The translations under genes were made by a program, and so were the position numbers. Positions 45,501 to 54,004 of a stretch of DNA of 64,000 nt are shown here, in pieces; the stretch's first letter is position 1, and each line of letters opens with the position of its first letter. The DNA lies in assembly GCA_947167455.1 (NCBI GenBank), contig CAMVIB010000005.1, forward strand, positions 1 through 64,000. Reading direction: 5' to 3'. This DNA comes from an uncultured Prevotellaceae bacterium. Lineage in GTDB: Bacteria; Bacteroidota; Bacteroidia; Bacteroidales; Bacteroidaceae. The notes beneath the pieces were generated by a model. The model was not told the origin of the DNA and searched no databases. It worked only from the letters and a program-made list of their open reading frames with translations.

Positions 45501-45808
45501 ACTTCGTCGAGGAGACGGTTGTCGGTGTCGAGTGCGATCTGCATGCCGTTGCGTGCCTTGATGACGCGTGGCAGCATGCCGATGTGTGTGAACTCCAGGC
45601 GTGAGTTGGCGTCTGGCACCTGGATGGTGAAGTTACCGTTCATGTCGGTGGTCGTGCCTGTCTTCTGGCCAAGCACCTTCACTGCGGCACCGGGCAGGGG
45701 TTCGCCATCGTCAGCAGAGATGACCGTACCCTTGACCGTAATCTGAGCCATCGCCATTCCTACGCAGAGAAAGAGCGCGCTCATGAGCATTGTTAGTCTT
45801 TTTTCCAT
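42530..45808 (-). CDS. susC: SusC/RagA family TonB-linked outer-membrane transporter
   Basis: After the signal peptide (ending AMAQ) comes the SusC-specific carboxypeptidase-like domain (ITVKGTVISADDGEPLPGAA) and a TonB-box region (DEVMVVAYGT). The plug follows (GKVAGVQATG, IRIRGFGSM, LYIIDGVPM, VLKDASATALYGARAANG), then a large barrel ending in Phe (AGLTVKF). The 1,092-aa length is typical. The start at 45808 (MEKRLTML) is preferred over the ATG four codons upstream. The gene has a leader of about 140 bases from its -7 box. It forms an operon with susD and the surface lipoprotein. Confidence 0.96.
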   Translation of the reverse strand: MEKRLTMLMSALFLCVGMAMAQITVKGTVISADDGEPLPGAAVKVLGQKTGTTTDMNGNFTIQVPDANSRLEFTHIGMLPRVIKARNGMQIALDTDNRLLDEVMVVAYGTTKRSTFTGSAVEVKSEDITNHVSSTATNALIGKVAGVQATGVSAGPGSSPTIRIRGFGSMEASTTPLYIIDGVPMAAGVVTVNPNDIESMSVLKDASATALYGARAANGAIIITTKKARGKQDAEVTFDAKWGSNSRLVPNYDVISDPGQYYETQFASLYNWRKTLGASDQDAYRWASANIYNGNNGGLGYQVYTLPQGENLIGTNGKLNPHAKLGYSDGEYYYTPDDWYNETYHNSFRQEYNVSVSGGTDRLNYYAGVGFLQDGGTVENSNYKRYTARTNVEYQAKSWLKLTTNMGFTHRDSQNPTYGTTWGSSGNLFYITNIMGPIYPLYVRNADGTIKVDNGITIYDSNQTNQTRPSIVGNAVRDNMYDRRKGTGDIFTGQWQATVTPIEGLNIWAQLAAQAINSRTNYLYSRFGSGSSVDGIGYTNQDRTFNINQQYMASYQRAFGLHNLNVLVGYENNRQTEQNINGDKDHLFNPNVGELNNALSHTNEHVYSNSDQIFRQGILGKVAYDYDERYFVDASIRRDGSSIFAPGHRWGTFGGVGVGWQINKENFMKNAEWVDLLKLKASFGANGNDGGMGYHAYSDFYTTSYNDETGQYSISQTTKGNENLTWEKKQMWNIGVDFSFFKYRLNGTIEFYNGVTKDLLYTKDLPLSSGISANTYPTNVGELLNRGIEISLDGDVIRTKNIKWNINATLAHNHNEFLHLDPADEAVGGIKYSNSIIRVGGSLHQAYMLKYAGTYQGSYTGEVPANNKFEPGQALWYAKETVKDAEGNTLYEADGTTPQYTGRDIVVNSIDQADKYDLGSVQAKVIGGFGTTFEAYGVDVSAQFSYQLGGKTVDGAYQQLMVNGRSNGQAMHKDLLDAWSTENTGSDIPRLVYGDTDASSQTAADRWLTKSNYLSLNNLTVGYTFPKKWMNKLHIRSLRVYFAGENLFLLTARKGLDPRYTVGVGSFTTGAGMATGSYASMRSVTAGLTVKF

Positions 45809-46315
45809 AAATACTCTCATTAATTAAACATATTACTGTTAATAAAATTTGCTTTTTATGGTTGGGAAAGTGTGTGTGTGTTGTCTTTTTGGTGGTTGTC
45901 GTATGTGTGTCGGCGTTGCCATGGTTTATACTACGCCTATTTTTGGGCGCAAAATTAGTATAAATTTATCTAATAACAATGAAAAATGCAAAAAAATGTT
46001 GCATTGCTATGCTTTTTTAGGCGTTTCTCATGTGTGATGCGTCAAAAAGTCATAATTTTTGCCGCTTTTGCGACTTTTTGGTAAAAGTGCGTCTGGGCGC
46101 CCGGGGGTGCTGGGTGAGGGTCAGAGGGGTTTGGGAGGGAGCCTCGGCAGGAAAACCGCCGGGCGCAAACGGCGTATGGCGGTGGATTGGGGCGGTAGCC
46201 TCGCGCGCGATATATAAATAAGGTGTAGGGGAGTAAATGGTAAATGTTAAATGTAAAATGGCAAAGGAGTGGGGGGCTAAAGTGTTGTGGAGTAGGGGTT
46301 GGCTGGCCTGCTGCG
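45809..46315. other. Intergenic region upstream of susC, no gene seen
   Basis: This 507-bp gap between folB (3' end) and susC (5' end), both on the minus strand, holds the susC promoter and leader on the left. To the right are AT-rich and G-rich stretches with only short, unconvincing ORFs. GTAAATGTTAAATGTAAAAT near 46240 resembles the AT-rich repeats upstream of tsaB. Confidence 0.5.
45950..45957 (-). promoter_or_regulatory. -7 box for the susC operon
   Basis: The minus strand reads TAATTTTG (TAnnTTTG), 141 bases before the susC ATG. The upstream side is very AT-rich, as expected of a strong promoter. Confidence 0.55.
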
Positions 46316-46675
46316 TTATTTGTGGAGGCTGAAATGTATGCCAGCCCCTGCGCAGTCGGCTCCCATGGGTGGGTTTTGCTTCATGATGTCAATGCTGACG
46401 GCTTCGACAAGTGGGAAGCCGTCGAGCACGGCATTTGCCGTGCGCCATGCTACGTGTTCTAGCAGTGCCGCAGGAATTGCCATTTCGCGCTTTACGACAT
46501 CGAGCAGGTCGGCGTAGGAGACGGTCGCCCGGATGTCGTCGGTGCGCATGGCCTCGCTGACGTCGGCCTCTATGCTCATGTTGATTATGAAAAACGCCCC
46601 CACGGTGCGCTCTTGTGGGAGCACGCCGTGGTGGGCGAAGATGCGTAGGTCACGTATGTAGATGGTCGTGTTCAT
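46316..46675 (-). CDS. folB: Dihydroneopterin aldolase
   Basis: Cleaves dihydroneopterin to 6-hydroxymethyl-dihydropterin in folate synthesis. The 119-aa tunnel-fold protein shows TTIYIRDLRIFAHHGVLPQE at the start, SYADLLDVV in the middle, and a late catalytic-type Lys in SIDIMKQNPPMG. It lies 74 bp downstream of the ribonucleotide reductase gene in the same direction. No other folate gene is near. Confidence 0.95.
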   Translation of the reverse strand: MNTTIYIRDLRIFAHHGVLPQERTVGAFFIINMSIEADVSEAMRTDDIRATVSYADLLDVVKREMAIPAALLEHVAWRTANAVLDGFPLVEAVSIDIMKQNPPMGADCAGAGIHFSLHK

Positions 46676-46749
46676 GCCAGTGGTGCGTCGGCAGCGAGGT
46701 GTCGGCTATTGTTGTGCTGCTGTGTGCCGGGTTTGGTCGCATCGTGTCG

Positions 46750-49347
46750 TCAGCCGCAGCGGCTGGCACCGCAGTTTGTGCAGATGAGGCATCCTTCCTG
46801 ATAGACGAGGGTCTCCTGTCCGCAGTTGGGGCATTTCTGTCCGTGGGCCGCAGTGCCGTCGGAGATGTACTTCTTGAGCGCGCGTTCCACTCCGGCCTTC
46901 CAGGTGTTGATGGTCTCGCTCTGGAACGACAGCTGTCCCACGAGGCGAATGACGTGGTCGAGGGGCATGCGGTAGCGCAGCACTCCCGAGAGCAGCTTGG
47001 CGTAGTTCCAGTACTCGGGGTTGAATTTCTCCGAGAGTCCCTCTACGGTGGTCTTGTAGCCTCGCTTGTTCTCGAACTGGAAGTCGTAGCGTTTCGTGCC
47101 GTCGGCGTTGATCTGCTTGATGATGCGTCCCTTGGTGACGCTCTTGGGCAGCATGATGCCCTCCTCGTCGTCTTGCAGACCTGTGAAGATCTCGTATGGC
47201 CGTCCGTCGAGCAGTCCCACGAAAGCCACCCATTTCTCCTTGTTGTTCTGGAAGCGCACGACATCGCACTCCAGCACGTCGGGTCGTTTCTCCACCACCT
47301 CCGGCGGTCGGCATTCGGGCACCATCTTGGGTTCTGCGGTGTGGAGCTCCGGTGTGTCGTTCTGCTCTGCTGTATCGTTGTCCTTTTTCTCCTTTTTCTT
47401 GCTGATGCTGACGAGGACTCCGCTTCTGGAGCCGTCGCGGTAGATGGTGCATCCCTTGCATCCGCTTCGCCAGGCCTCCATATACAGGTCTCCTACGAGC
47501 TGCTCGTCAACGTTGTTGGGCAGGTTCACGGTGACGCTGATGCTGTGGTCCACCCATTTCTGTATGGCTCCCTGCATGCGTACCTTCATCAGCCAATCCA
47601 CGTCGTTGGCGGTGGCTTTGTAGTAGGGCGACTGCTCAATGAGCTCGTCGATTTCCTCCTGTGTGTAGCGCCGTTCGGTGTCGAGTCCGCAGACCTTCAT
47701 CCACGTGAGGAAGTGATGGTGATATACGATGTACTCCTCGAAAGCGTCGCCTACGTCGTCTGTGAAGTCGATGTGCACCTCCGGGTCGTTGGGGTTCACC
47801 TTGCGCCGACGCTTATATACGGGCATGAACACGGGTTCGATGCCGCTTGTTGTCTGCGTCATGAGCGATGTCGTTCCTGTCGGGGCTATAGTGAGGCATG
47901 CAATGTTGCGTCGTCCGTACTTGGTCATCTCCTCGTAGAGCTCCGGGTCAGCCTCTCGGATGCGTGCTATCATGGGGTTGTCCTGCTCGCGTTTGGAGTC
48001 GTAGATCTCGAATGCTCCTCGCTCGCGTGCCATCTCCACGCTGCTTCTGTAGGCTGTGAGGCACAGCGTCTTCTGCACTTCCACGGCGAAGTCGGTCGCC
48101 TCCTGTGTGCCGTAGCGCAGGCCGAGAGCCGCCAGCATGTCGCCTTCGGCGGTGATGCCCACGCCCGTGCGTCGTCCCATGCTGCTCTTGCGCAGTATCT
48201 TCTCCCATAGGTGTCGCTCGCTCTGCTTCACCTCCTCGCTCTGCGGGTCGGCGTTGATTTTCTCGAGTATGAGGTGTATCTTCTCCAGTTCGAGGTCTAT
48301 GATGTCGTCCATGATTCGCTGTGCGCATCTGACGTGTTTGCGGAAGAGGTCGAAGTCGAAGCGTGCGTTGCGTGTGAAGGGTTCCTGAACGTAGCTGTAG
48401 AGGTTGATAGCCAGCAGCCGGCATGAGTCGTAGGGGCACAGAGGTATCTCTCCGCAAGGGTTTGTGCTCACGGTGCGGAATCCGAGGTCAGCGTAGCAGT
48501 CGGGAATGCTCTCGCGCAGTATGGTGTCCCAGAACAGTACTCCCGGCTCGGCACTCTGCCATGCGTTGTGTACTATCTTGTGCCACAGTGCCTGAGCGTC
48601 AATCTCCTTGCTTACCATCGGCTTGTCGCTGTCGATGGGGAACTTCTGAGTATATGGCTGTGCCGATGCTGCGGCCTGCATGAAGGCATCGTCGATCTTC
48701 ACGCTGACGTTGGCACCTGTGACCTTTCCCTCCGTCATCTTGGCATCGATGAAAGCCTCGGCATCGGGGTGCTTGATAGACACAGAGAGCATTAGTGCTC
48801 CGCGTCGTCCGTCCTGTGCCACCTCTCGTGTGCTGTTGCTGTATCTCTCCATGAATGGCACGAGTCCTGTCGATGTCAGTGCCGAGTTCTTCACCGGCGA
48901 GCCTGCCGGTCTGAGGTGCGAGAGGTCGTGTCCCACGCCTCCGCGCCGCTTCATGAGCTGCACCTGTTCCTCGTCGATGCGTATGATGGCTCCGTAGGAG
49001 TCGGCATCACCGTCGAGTCCCACCACGAAGCAGTTTGAGAGCGACGCCACTTGGTAGTGGTTGCCGATGCCTGTCATGGGTGAGCCGGCAGGCACGATGT
49101 ACCTGAAATGGTCGAGCAGCTCAAAGACCTCCTGTGCCGACATGGGATTCTTGTACTTCCGCTCTATGCGTGCTATCTCCATGGCTATGCGCCAGTGCAT
49201 GTCTGCCGGGCTCTGCTCGTAGATGTTGCCTTGAGAGTCCTTCATGGCGTATTTGTTGACCCACACGCGTGCTGCCAGCTCGTCGCCATCGAAGTATTTC
49301 AGTGAGGCCTCAAAGGCTTTGTCGTAGGAATAAGTTTTGTTTTCCAC
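46750..49347 (-). CDS. nrdJ: Class II (adenosylcobalamin-dependent) ribonucleoside-diphosphate reductase
   Basis: Makes deoxyribonucleotides with a B12-generated radical, without oxygen or a small subunit. Key segments are VASLSNCFVVGLDG (first redox Cys), RRGGVGHDLSHLRPAGS, NPCGEIPLCPYDSCRLLAINL (finger-loop radical Cys with Glu), MTQTTSGIEPVFMPVYKRRRK, LPNNVDEQ and a C-terminal cysteine-rich tail (CPNCG...CTNCG) that probably binds zinc and re-reduces the active site. The ORF-track start (49401) is GTG and overlaps the GH43 gene. A GTG at 49347 (then ENKTYSYDKAF) matches the family start better and is used. About 865 aa. No cobalamin riboswitch was seen. Confidence 0.95.
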   Translation of the reverse strand: MENKTYSYDKAFEASLKYFDGDELAARVWVNKYAMKDSQGNIYEQSPADMHWRIAMEIARIERKYKNPMSAQEVFELLDHFRYIVPAGSPMTGIGNHYQVASLSNCFVVGLDGDADSYGAIIRIDEEQVQLMKRRGGVGHDLSHLRPAGSPVKNSALTSTGLVPFMERYSNSTREVAQDGRRGALMLSVSIKHPDAEAFIDAKMTEGKVTGANVSVKIDDAFMQAAASAQPYTQKFPIDSDKPMVSKEIDAQALWHKIVHNAWQSAEPGVLFWDTILRESIPDCYADLGFRTVSTNPCGEIPLCPYDSCRLLAINLYSYVQEPFTRNARFDFDLFRKHVRCAQRIMDDIIDLELEKIHLILEKINADPQSEEVKQSERHLWEKILRKSSMGRRTGVGITAEGDMLAALGLRYGTQEATDFAVEVQKTLCLTAYRSSVEMARERGAFEIYDSKREQDNPMIARIREADPELYEEMTKYGRRNIACLTIAPTGTTSLMTQTTSGIEPVFMPVYKRRRKVNPNDPEVHIDFTDDVGDAFEEYIVYHHHFLTWMKVCGLDTERRYTQEEIDELIEQSPYYKATANDVDWLMKVRMQGAIQKWVDHSISVTVNLPNNVDEQLVGDLYMEAWRSGCKGCTIYRDGSRSGVLVSISKKKEKKDNDTAEQNDTPELHTAEPKMVPECRPPEVVEKRPDVLECDVVRFQNNKEKWVAFVGLLDGRPYEIFTGLQDDEEGIMLPKSVTKGRIIKQINADGTKRYDFQFENKRGYKTTVEGLSEKFNPEYWNYAKLLSGVLRYRMPLDHVIRLVGQLSFQSETINTWKAGVERALKKYISDGTAAHGQKCPNCGQETLVYQEGCLICTNCGASRCG

Positions 49348-49379
49348 TGTAGATATATGTGAGTTTTGTTTTGTCGTGA

Positions 49380-51506
49380 TTACTGCTTGACTTCCTGCCA
49401 CCTGAGTACGGCACCGTTCTTGCGTGCGGGGTCTGCCCCGGTGAAATCTGCGGAGTACGGGCTTCCTGTCGTGGGGCTCTTGCCGATGTATCGGTGGTTG
49501 CGCAGTGACATCAGCATGAACTCGTTGTCGAGATAGTCCTGGAAGAGGAACACCTCAGCTTTGGCCTCGTCGGTGGTGAGTCTGAGGTCGCCCGGCAGTC
49601 CGAGTCCTGCCGTCCACACGTATCTTCCGTCCTCGCACTTCAGCACTACGCGCCCGTTGCCACGGTCGAGCATCGTGAAGTGTGTGTTGGGCCTGTTGTC
49701 GCTCGCGTTGGTGTCGTGTACGAGTCCGTGTGGCAGAGCGCACATGGGTTGTCCCGTAGCGATGTTAATTATGCGTATCTTCTTGCCTAAGGGGATGTTG
49801 CCGCTGCGGTCAGCCCGAGGCTCCTCGACGGTGAAGTTGTCGAACTCGGCGTAGCCCCCCTGCCGTCCTGTGGTGTTGAAGGCGAATAGTGCGTGTCGCG
49901 AGCCTTGGAATGTGATGAGCTGGTATGTGAGCACCATCTCCCGTCCTGCTGGAAGGAATGCCTTGCCGTCGGTGCTGTAGAAGTACTGTGCGCGGTCGCG
50001 GTCGTACTCGCCGCACATACGGAGCCAGATTCGTCCGTCCTTCAGCGTCACGTGGGTGTCAACGGTGTCGTTGGTGGCCTGCTCGAACCAGCGCAGGGTG
50101 TATGTGTCCTTGTCCTTGGCATCGGTCCTACCGTCCTTGCTCTTCACGATGCCGAGCCATGAGCAAGGCACGTTGATGTTGCCGAGTCCGGCCACATCGC
50201 CGTCCTTCATGCCTTTGACGTTGAGCTCCACGGTGGCCTCAGAGATAGGTCCTATGACGCGCTGTGTTAGCGAGTTGCGTGCCCACATGAGTTGCTCTGC
50301 CGGCAGTGCCGTCAGGCGCAGACGTCCCTTGCGCAGGCTCCATTTTGTGTCGTCGGGGTTGTGGTTCCACTGCCAGATGCGTTGCAGCTGCTTGCCGTCG
50401 AAGTTGTCGCTGCGCTGGTAAGGTGCTGTCATGGGCGTGGGCTCTGTGCTGCCCGTGTTGGGCTTGAACCATGTGCGCGGTGCTCGTCCGAGGTTCCCCG
50501 GCAGTCCGAGCATAGGCCATCCCTCGACCCATGTGATTGGTGCGAGCGTCGTCGTGCGTCCTATGCTGTGGAAGTCCTGCATGAGCAGTGCCCACCACTG
50601 TCCGCTCTGGTCTTGGACGATGCCGCCCTGGTGAATGTTGCTGCAAGCCGTGGCGTTGACGTCAGGTTCGGGCAGTCCGAACTTCGTGCCGTCGTGTCCT
50701 ATGCGATACTGCTCTCCTCGTGGCACCTGCGTGAGTCCTGCTGCGTGGTAGCCGTAGTTCTCGTCGGCTGTGATGACACGTGTCTCGTAGGGACCCCAGA
50801 TGTTGTCGGCAATGGAGCAGAGCGTGCGTCCGTTGGGCATGTAGTCTGTCGAGATGAGCACGTATTTGCCGTCAATCTTATACATGTGGTGTCCTTCGCC
50901 AACGGCCGAACCGTTGGGTATGATGATTCGGTCTGTGCCCTCTATGGGTCCGCTCATGTCGGGTTGCAGCTCAGTGCAGTGCACCTCGCCGTAGCCATGT
51001 ATAGCATATATCTTGCCGTCGTCGTCGAAGAGCACGCTGAGGTCGTAGATGCGTCCCTTCATGTTGTGGTGCTGCCAAGGTCCGCGTATGTCTTTGGCGG
51101 TGTAGCACTGCAGCCCCTTGCCGTTGATGTTCGAGAAGATGTAGAACTGTCCGTTGGCGTAGCGTATGCATGGTGCCCAGATGCCTTGCCCGTAGATCTC
51201 CTTGTGGTTGCGCAGCGAGAAGGCGTCGTCGTCGAAGTCGAAGCGGTCGAAGCAGTAGCTGATGTTCTCCCAGTTGACGAGGTCGCGTGAGTGCAACACC
51301 ACGAGTCCCGGCACGCTGTGCATCGTAGTCCCAGCCAGATAGTAGTCATCGCCTACGCGCAGTATGTCAGGGTCTGAGAACTCGTCGTAGAAGAGAGGGT
51401 TTGTGTAGGTGCCGTTGCCATTGTCGGCTGTCCATGATGTCGGTGCCTGTGCGTTGACAATGAGTGCCGTTGCACAACAGCAGATGGCGGAAATGAAGCG
51501 TTTCAT
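49380..51506 (-). CDS. Glycoside hydrolase family 43 enzyme with C-terminal sandwich and trefoil-like domains
   Basis: A secreted (signal peptide ending IVNAQ) five-bladed propeller glycosidase, probably acting on arabinose- or xylose-containing side chains. The catalytic triad is readable: Asp in FSDPDILRVGDDYYLAGT, Asp in YDLSVLFDDDGK and Glu in SAVGEGHHMYK. A concanavalin-like domain (about residues 370-560, starting YQRSDNFDGKQL) and a probable beta-trefoil of about 130 residues (KIRIINIATGQPMCAL to the end) follow. The ATG at 51506 removes 30 residues from the ORF. About 708 aa. Substrate specificity (arabinan, arabinoxylan or galactan) cannot be set from sequence alone. Confidence 0.92.
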   Translation of the reverse strand: MKRFISAICCCATALIVNAQAPTSWTADNGNGTYTNPLFYDEFSDPDILRVGDDYYLAGTTMHSVPGLVVLHSRDLVNWENISYCFDRFDFDDDAFSLRNHKEIYGQGIWAPCIRYANGQFYIFSNINGKGLQCYTAKDIRGPWQHHNMKGRIYDLSVLFDDDGKIYAIHGYGEVHCTELQPDMSGPIEGTDRIIIPNGSAVGEGHHMYKIDGKYVLISTDYMPNGRTLCSIADNIWGPYETRVITADENYGYHAAGLTQVPRGEQYRIGHDGTKFGLPEPDVNATACSNIHQGGIVQDQSGQWWALLMQDFHSIGRTTTLAPITWVEGWPMLGLPGNLGRAPRTWFKPNTGSTEPTPMTAPYQRSDNFDGKQLQRIWQWNHNPDDTKWSLRKGRLRLTALPAEQLMWARNSLTQRVIGPISEATVELNVKGMKDGDVAGLGNINVPCSWLGIVKSKDGRTDAKDKDTYTLRWFEQATNDTVDTHVTLKDGRIWLRMCGEYDRDRAQYFYSTDGKAFLPAGREMVLTYQLITFQGSRHALFAFNTTGRQGGYAEFDNFTVEEPRADRSGNIPLGKKIRIINIATGQPMCALPHGLVHDTNASDNRPNTHFTMLDRGNGRVVLKCEDGRYVWTAGLGLPGDLRLTTDEAKAEVFLFQDYLDNEFMLMSLRNHRYIGKSPTTGSPYSADFTGADPARKNGAVLRWQEVKQ

Positions 51507-51532
51507 CGTGTTGCGGATTGATTTATGCGGCG

Positions 51533-51540
51533 CAAAGGTA
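51533..51540 (-). promoter_or_regulatory. -7 box for the GH43 gene
   Basis: The minus strand reads TACCTTTG, 26 bases before the ATG, with TTTG-containing AT-rich sequence upstream as a candidate -33 element. Confidence 0.6.
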
Positions 51541-51662
51541 GTGAAAAGAAAACAAATACTTGCAAAATACTTAAAAAATCTTCGGTAAGATGACAATTCT
51601 TCTTGCCGTTGAGCCTATTGCGTCAAGAGGCATCTGTGAGTGCCATTAGTTGACGGGAAATA

Positions 51663-51742
51663 AGCCCCTAGGGGAGTTATGATACTCGCCTAGGCGAGTT
51701 ATGTAACTTCCCTAGGCGAGTTATGTAACTCCCCTAGGGGCT
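51663..51742. repeat. Nested CCTAGG palindromes between GH43 and the TonB receptor
   Basis: Outer arms of 17 bp (AGCCCCTAGGGGAGTTA at 51663-51679, inverted at 51726-51742) enclose further CCTAGG palindromes joined by GAGTTATGTAACT-like inverted links. Four CCTAGG hexamers occur in 80 bp with a period of about 23 bp. The structure lies about 60 bp downstream of the TonB receptor stop on the minus strand and could serve as terminator or protein-binding array. Confidence 0.9.
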
Positions 51743-51804
51743 GTTGCCGTGTTTCCTGGGGGAGTTGTGCTTATGTTCTTTGTTTTAAGGTAATGTTCTC
51801 TGCG

Positions 51805-53904
51805 TCAGAATTTTACCCTTGCTCCGGCGAGCGCCACTATGCCCGGCTGCGGGATGTTGCCGAGGTCGTAGTATGTGTGGTTGGTGATGTTGGTGCCTTC
51901 CACCCACAGCTCGTAGTGTGGCCTTGTCCAGCGTATCTTGAGGTCGAGCGTAGCGTAAGGGCTGTAGCCCACGAGCTCGCCTGTCGATGTGGCATCTTCG
52001 TACTTGATGTACGCTCCCATGCGGTCCTGCCATCGCAGTGTCCATGTCGCGGTGAGTGTGTCCCAGATGCGGTGGTCGAGTGATGCCACGAACTTATGGC
52101 GCAGGTATTCCATGCTATAGTTTGACTTCCAGACGGCAACGTCGTCGCGTCGCTGCTGGTGTATGTAGGTGTATGATGCCTCCAGGCGCCTCACCCAGGC
52201 CCTTTCGCCGTTGAAGCGCAGTGCTGCCGTGGCCTGTGCTCCCATGTTGTCGAGGTCGAAGTTGGCACTGTGGAAGACATCGTCGGCCGTGTACATCACC
52301 CAGTCGATCATCTGTGTGCCGCGATGGTAGAAAGCCCGCACCTTGGCATCGAAGGCCAGTGCGTCTGTGCGCAGGGCATAGGTGACTCCGACCTGCATGC
52401 TGTGGCTCTCTTCGGCCTTGAGGCCGCTGTTGCCCTCGTGGGTCGGTGCCTTGTAGTAGAGGTCGGTGAATGTGGGCATCCGGAAGCCTTTGTTGTACGA
52501 TGCAAACAACTTCCATCCCTCTGCCGGCCTGTAGGCGATGTCCGCGCCGGGATAGAAGCGCAGTGCCGAGCTGGCGCCGTCGATAGACGCCTGCTGGTAG
52601 ATGGTGGAGTTGGCGAGCAGTCCTACTGACGCTGTGAAGCGTGGCAGCACGATGCTGTGTTCGACGTTGAACGAGAGGTTGGTGCGGTCGCAGCGCCGGC
52701 TGTAGCGCAGGTCTGTGCCGTGAATGTGTGGCTGTGAGCTCACGTTTGGAATGGGGTGTCCGAGGTTTGTGCTCACGATACCCTCCGTGCGTATCTCTCC
52801 GCCTATGGCGGTGCGTCCGGCTATCCAGTTGACGTCGAGGGTGATATGGCTTCCGGCGACATCGGTGCGGTGGAAGTTCTCGCCCTTCGCCGTGCCGCGT
52901 ATGAGTTGGAAGTTGTCGGTAGAGCGGTTCCAGTAGATTTCCGGCCGCAGTCGCACGCGTCCGTGTGTCGTGGCTCCTATGCTCACGAGATAGCGTCCGT
53001 TGCTCTCGAACTGGTCGGGGTAGGCTGCCGAGTAGAAGGTGTTGGCACCATAGTCCTTAGTGTTCCATCCCGCCTGCATGTCGAAGGTCACGGCTTCGGC
53101 CGGTGTCCATTCTCCGCGCATGAACATGTTGCCACGCTTGAAGTCGCTGTTGGCCGTAGCGCCGTCCGACCGCTGGTAGGCGCCTGAGAGCGAGAGCATC
53201 CCTTTGCCGTCCTTGGCGAAGGCCACGCGTGCATCGCCGCCGAAGGTGGCGTAGCTGCCGCCGTGTGCTCCTGCCTCCACGGCCCATGCCTTTTGGGTGT
53301 CGGGTTTCGTCTTCGTGACGATGTTGATAGCGCCGCCGAAAGCCGATGCGCCATATACGCGTGATGCAGCTCCCTCGAGCACCTCTATGCGTTCTATGTC
53401 GCTTAGGGCCACGGGGAAGTCGGCTGCCAGATGTCCTGTGTGGGGGGTGCTGATGTTGGTTCCGTTCAGCAGAAGTGTGATTTGGTCGAACGTGCCTCCA
53501 TCGATGCTGATGTCCGTCTGAATACCAAAGCCTCCGCGCTGACGGACATCCACGCCCGAGGCTAATTTCAGCAAGTCGTTGACGGTGTGCACCGCCGCCG
53601 CTTCAATCTGTTGTCTGGTGATGACGCCTACGATGCGTGCCGACTGCAACAGGGTCAGCGGCGCCATGCTTCCCGCCACGGTGACTTCGGCCATCTCTGT
53701 CTCGTCGGTCTTGGCATCGTCCTCGGGTTCGGCAATCTGTCTGGCCTCAACCTTTTCGATGCACACGCTGCCGAGCATCGACACGGCGAGCACGCCGATG
53801 CGCACGGGGCGCTTCAGGCTCGCGAAGATGCTCCAGCCGCCGCGCGAGAAATGTGTGAATGTCACGGTCTCGGGAGCTGTCCTTAATGTTTTCTTGTTGT
53901 ACAT
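51805..53904 (-). CDS. TonB-dependent receptor, BtuB-like (possible cobalamin uptake)
   Basis: An outer-membrane receptor of about 699 aa. The N-terminal leader is unusual, with KTLRTAPETVTFTHFSRGG preceding the hydrophobic stretch VRIGVLAVSMLGSV, a form I associate with BtuB-like receptors of Bacteroidales. The plug contains EVTVAGSMAPLTLLQSARIV, LLKLASGVDVRQRGGFGI and IERIEVLEGAASRVYGASAFGGAINIVT. The barrel ends in Phe (VALAGARVKF). The ATG at 53904 was chosen to match that leader. Corrinoid specificity is a guess from family resemblance; no cobalamin riboswitch precedes it. It follows GH97 by 100 bp and may be cotranscribed. Confidence 0.85.
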   Translation of the reverse strand: MYNKKTLRTAPETVTFTHFSRGGWSIFASLKRPVRIGVLAVSMLGSVCIEKVEARQIAEPEDDAKTDETEMAEVTVAGSMAPLTLLQSARIVGVITRQQIEAAAVHTVNDLLKLASGVDVRQRGGFGIQTDISIDGGTFDQITLLLNGTNISTPHTGHLAADFPVALSDIERIEVLEGAASRVYGASAFGGAINIVTKTKPDTQKAWAVEAGAHGGSYATFGGDARVAFAKDGKGMLSLSGAYQRSDGATANSDFKRGNMFMRGEWTPAEAVTFDMQAGWNTKDYGANTFYSAAYPDQFESNGRYLVSIGATTHGRVRLRPEIYWNRSTDNFQLIRGTAKGENFHRTDVAGSHITLDVNWIAGRTAIGGEIRTEGIVSTNLGHPIPNVSSQPHIHGTDLRYSRRCDRTNLSFNVEHSIVLPRFTASVGLLANSTIYQQASIDGASSALRFYPGADIAYRPAEGWKLFASYNKGFRMPTFTDLYYKAPTHEGNSGLKAEESHSMQVGVTYALRTDALAFDAKVRAFYHRGTQMIDWVMYTADDVFHSANFDLDNMGAQATAALRFNGERAWVRRLEASYTYIHQQRRDDVAVWKSNYSMEYLRHKFVASLDHRIWDTLTATWTLRWQDRMGAYIKYEDATSTGELVGYSPYATLDLKIRWTRPHYELWVEGTNITNHTYYDLGNIPQPGIVALAGARVKF

Positions 53905-54004
53905 AGATAAACTGTTAGTGAAGTTGATAAAAAAAGGGTTATTGCTGGGCGCACGCATGGGCGGGAGAGGCTCTCCCGCCCATGTGCACCGTTGCTTCGT
54001 GGTG

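Noticed and set aside
53905-54004. Cobalamin riboswitch before the BtuB-like receptor
   Set aside because: The gap is only 100 bp and contains no B12-box-like sequence.
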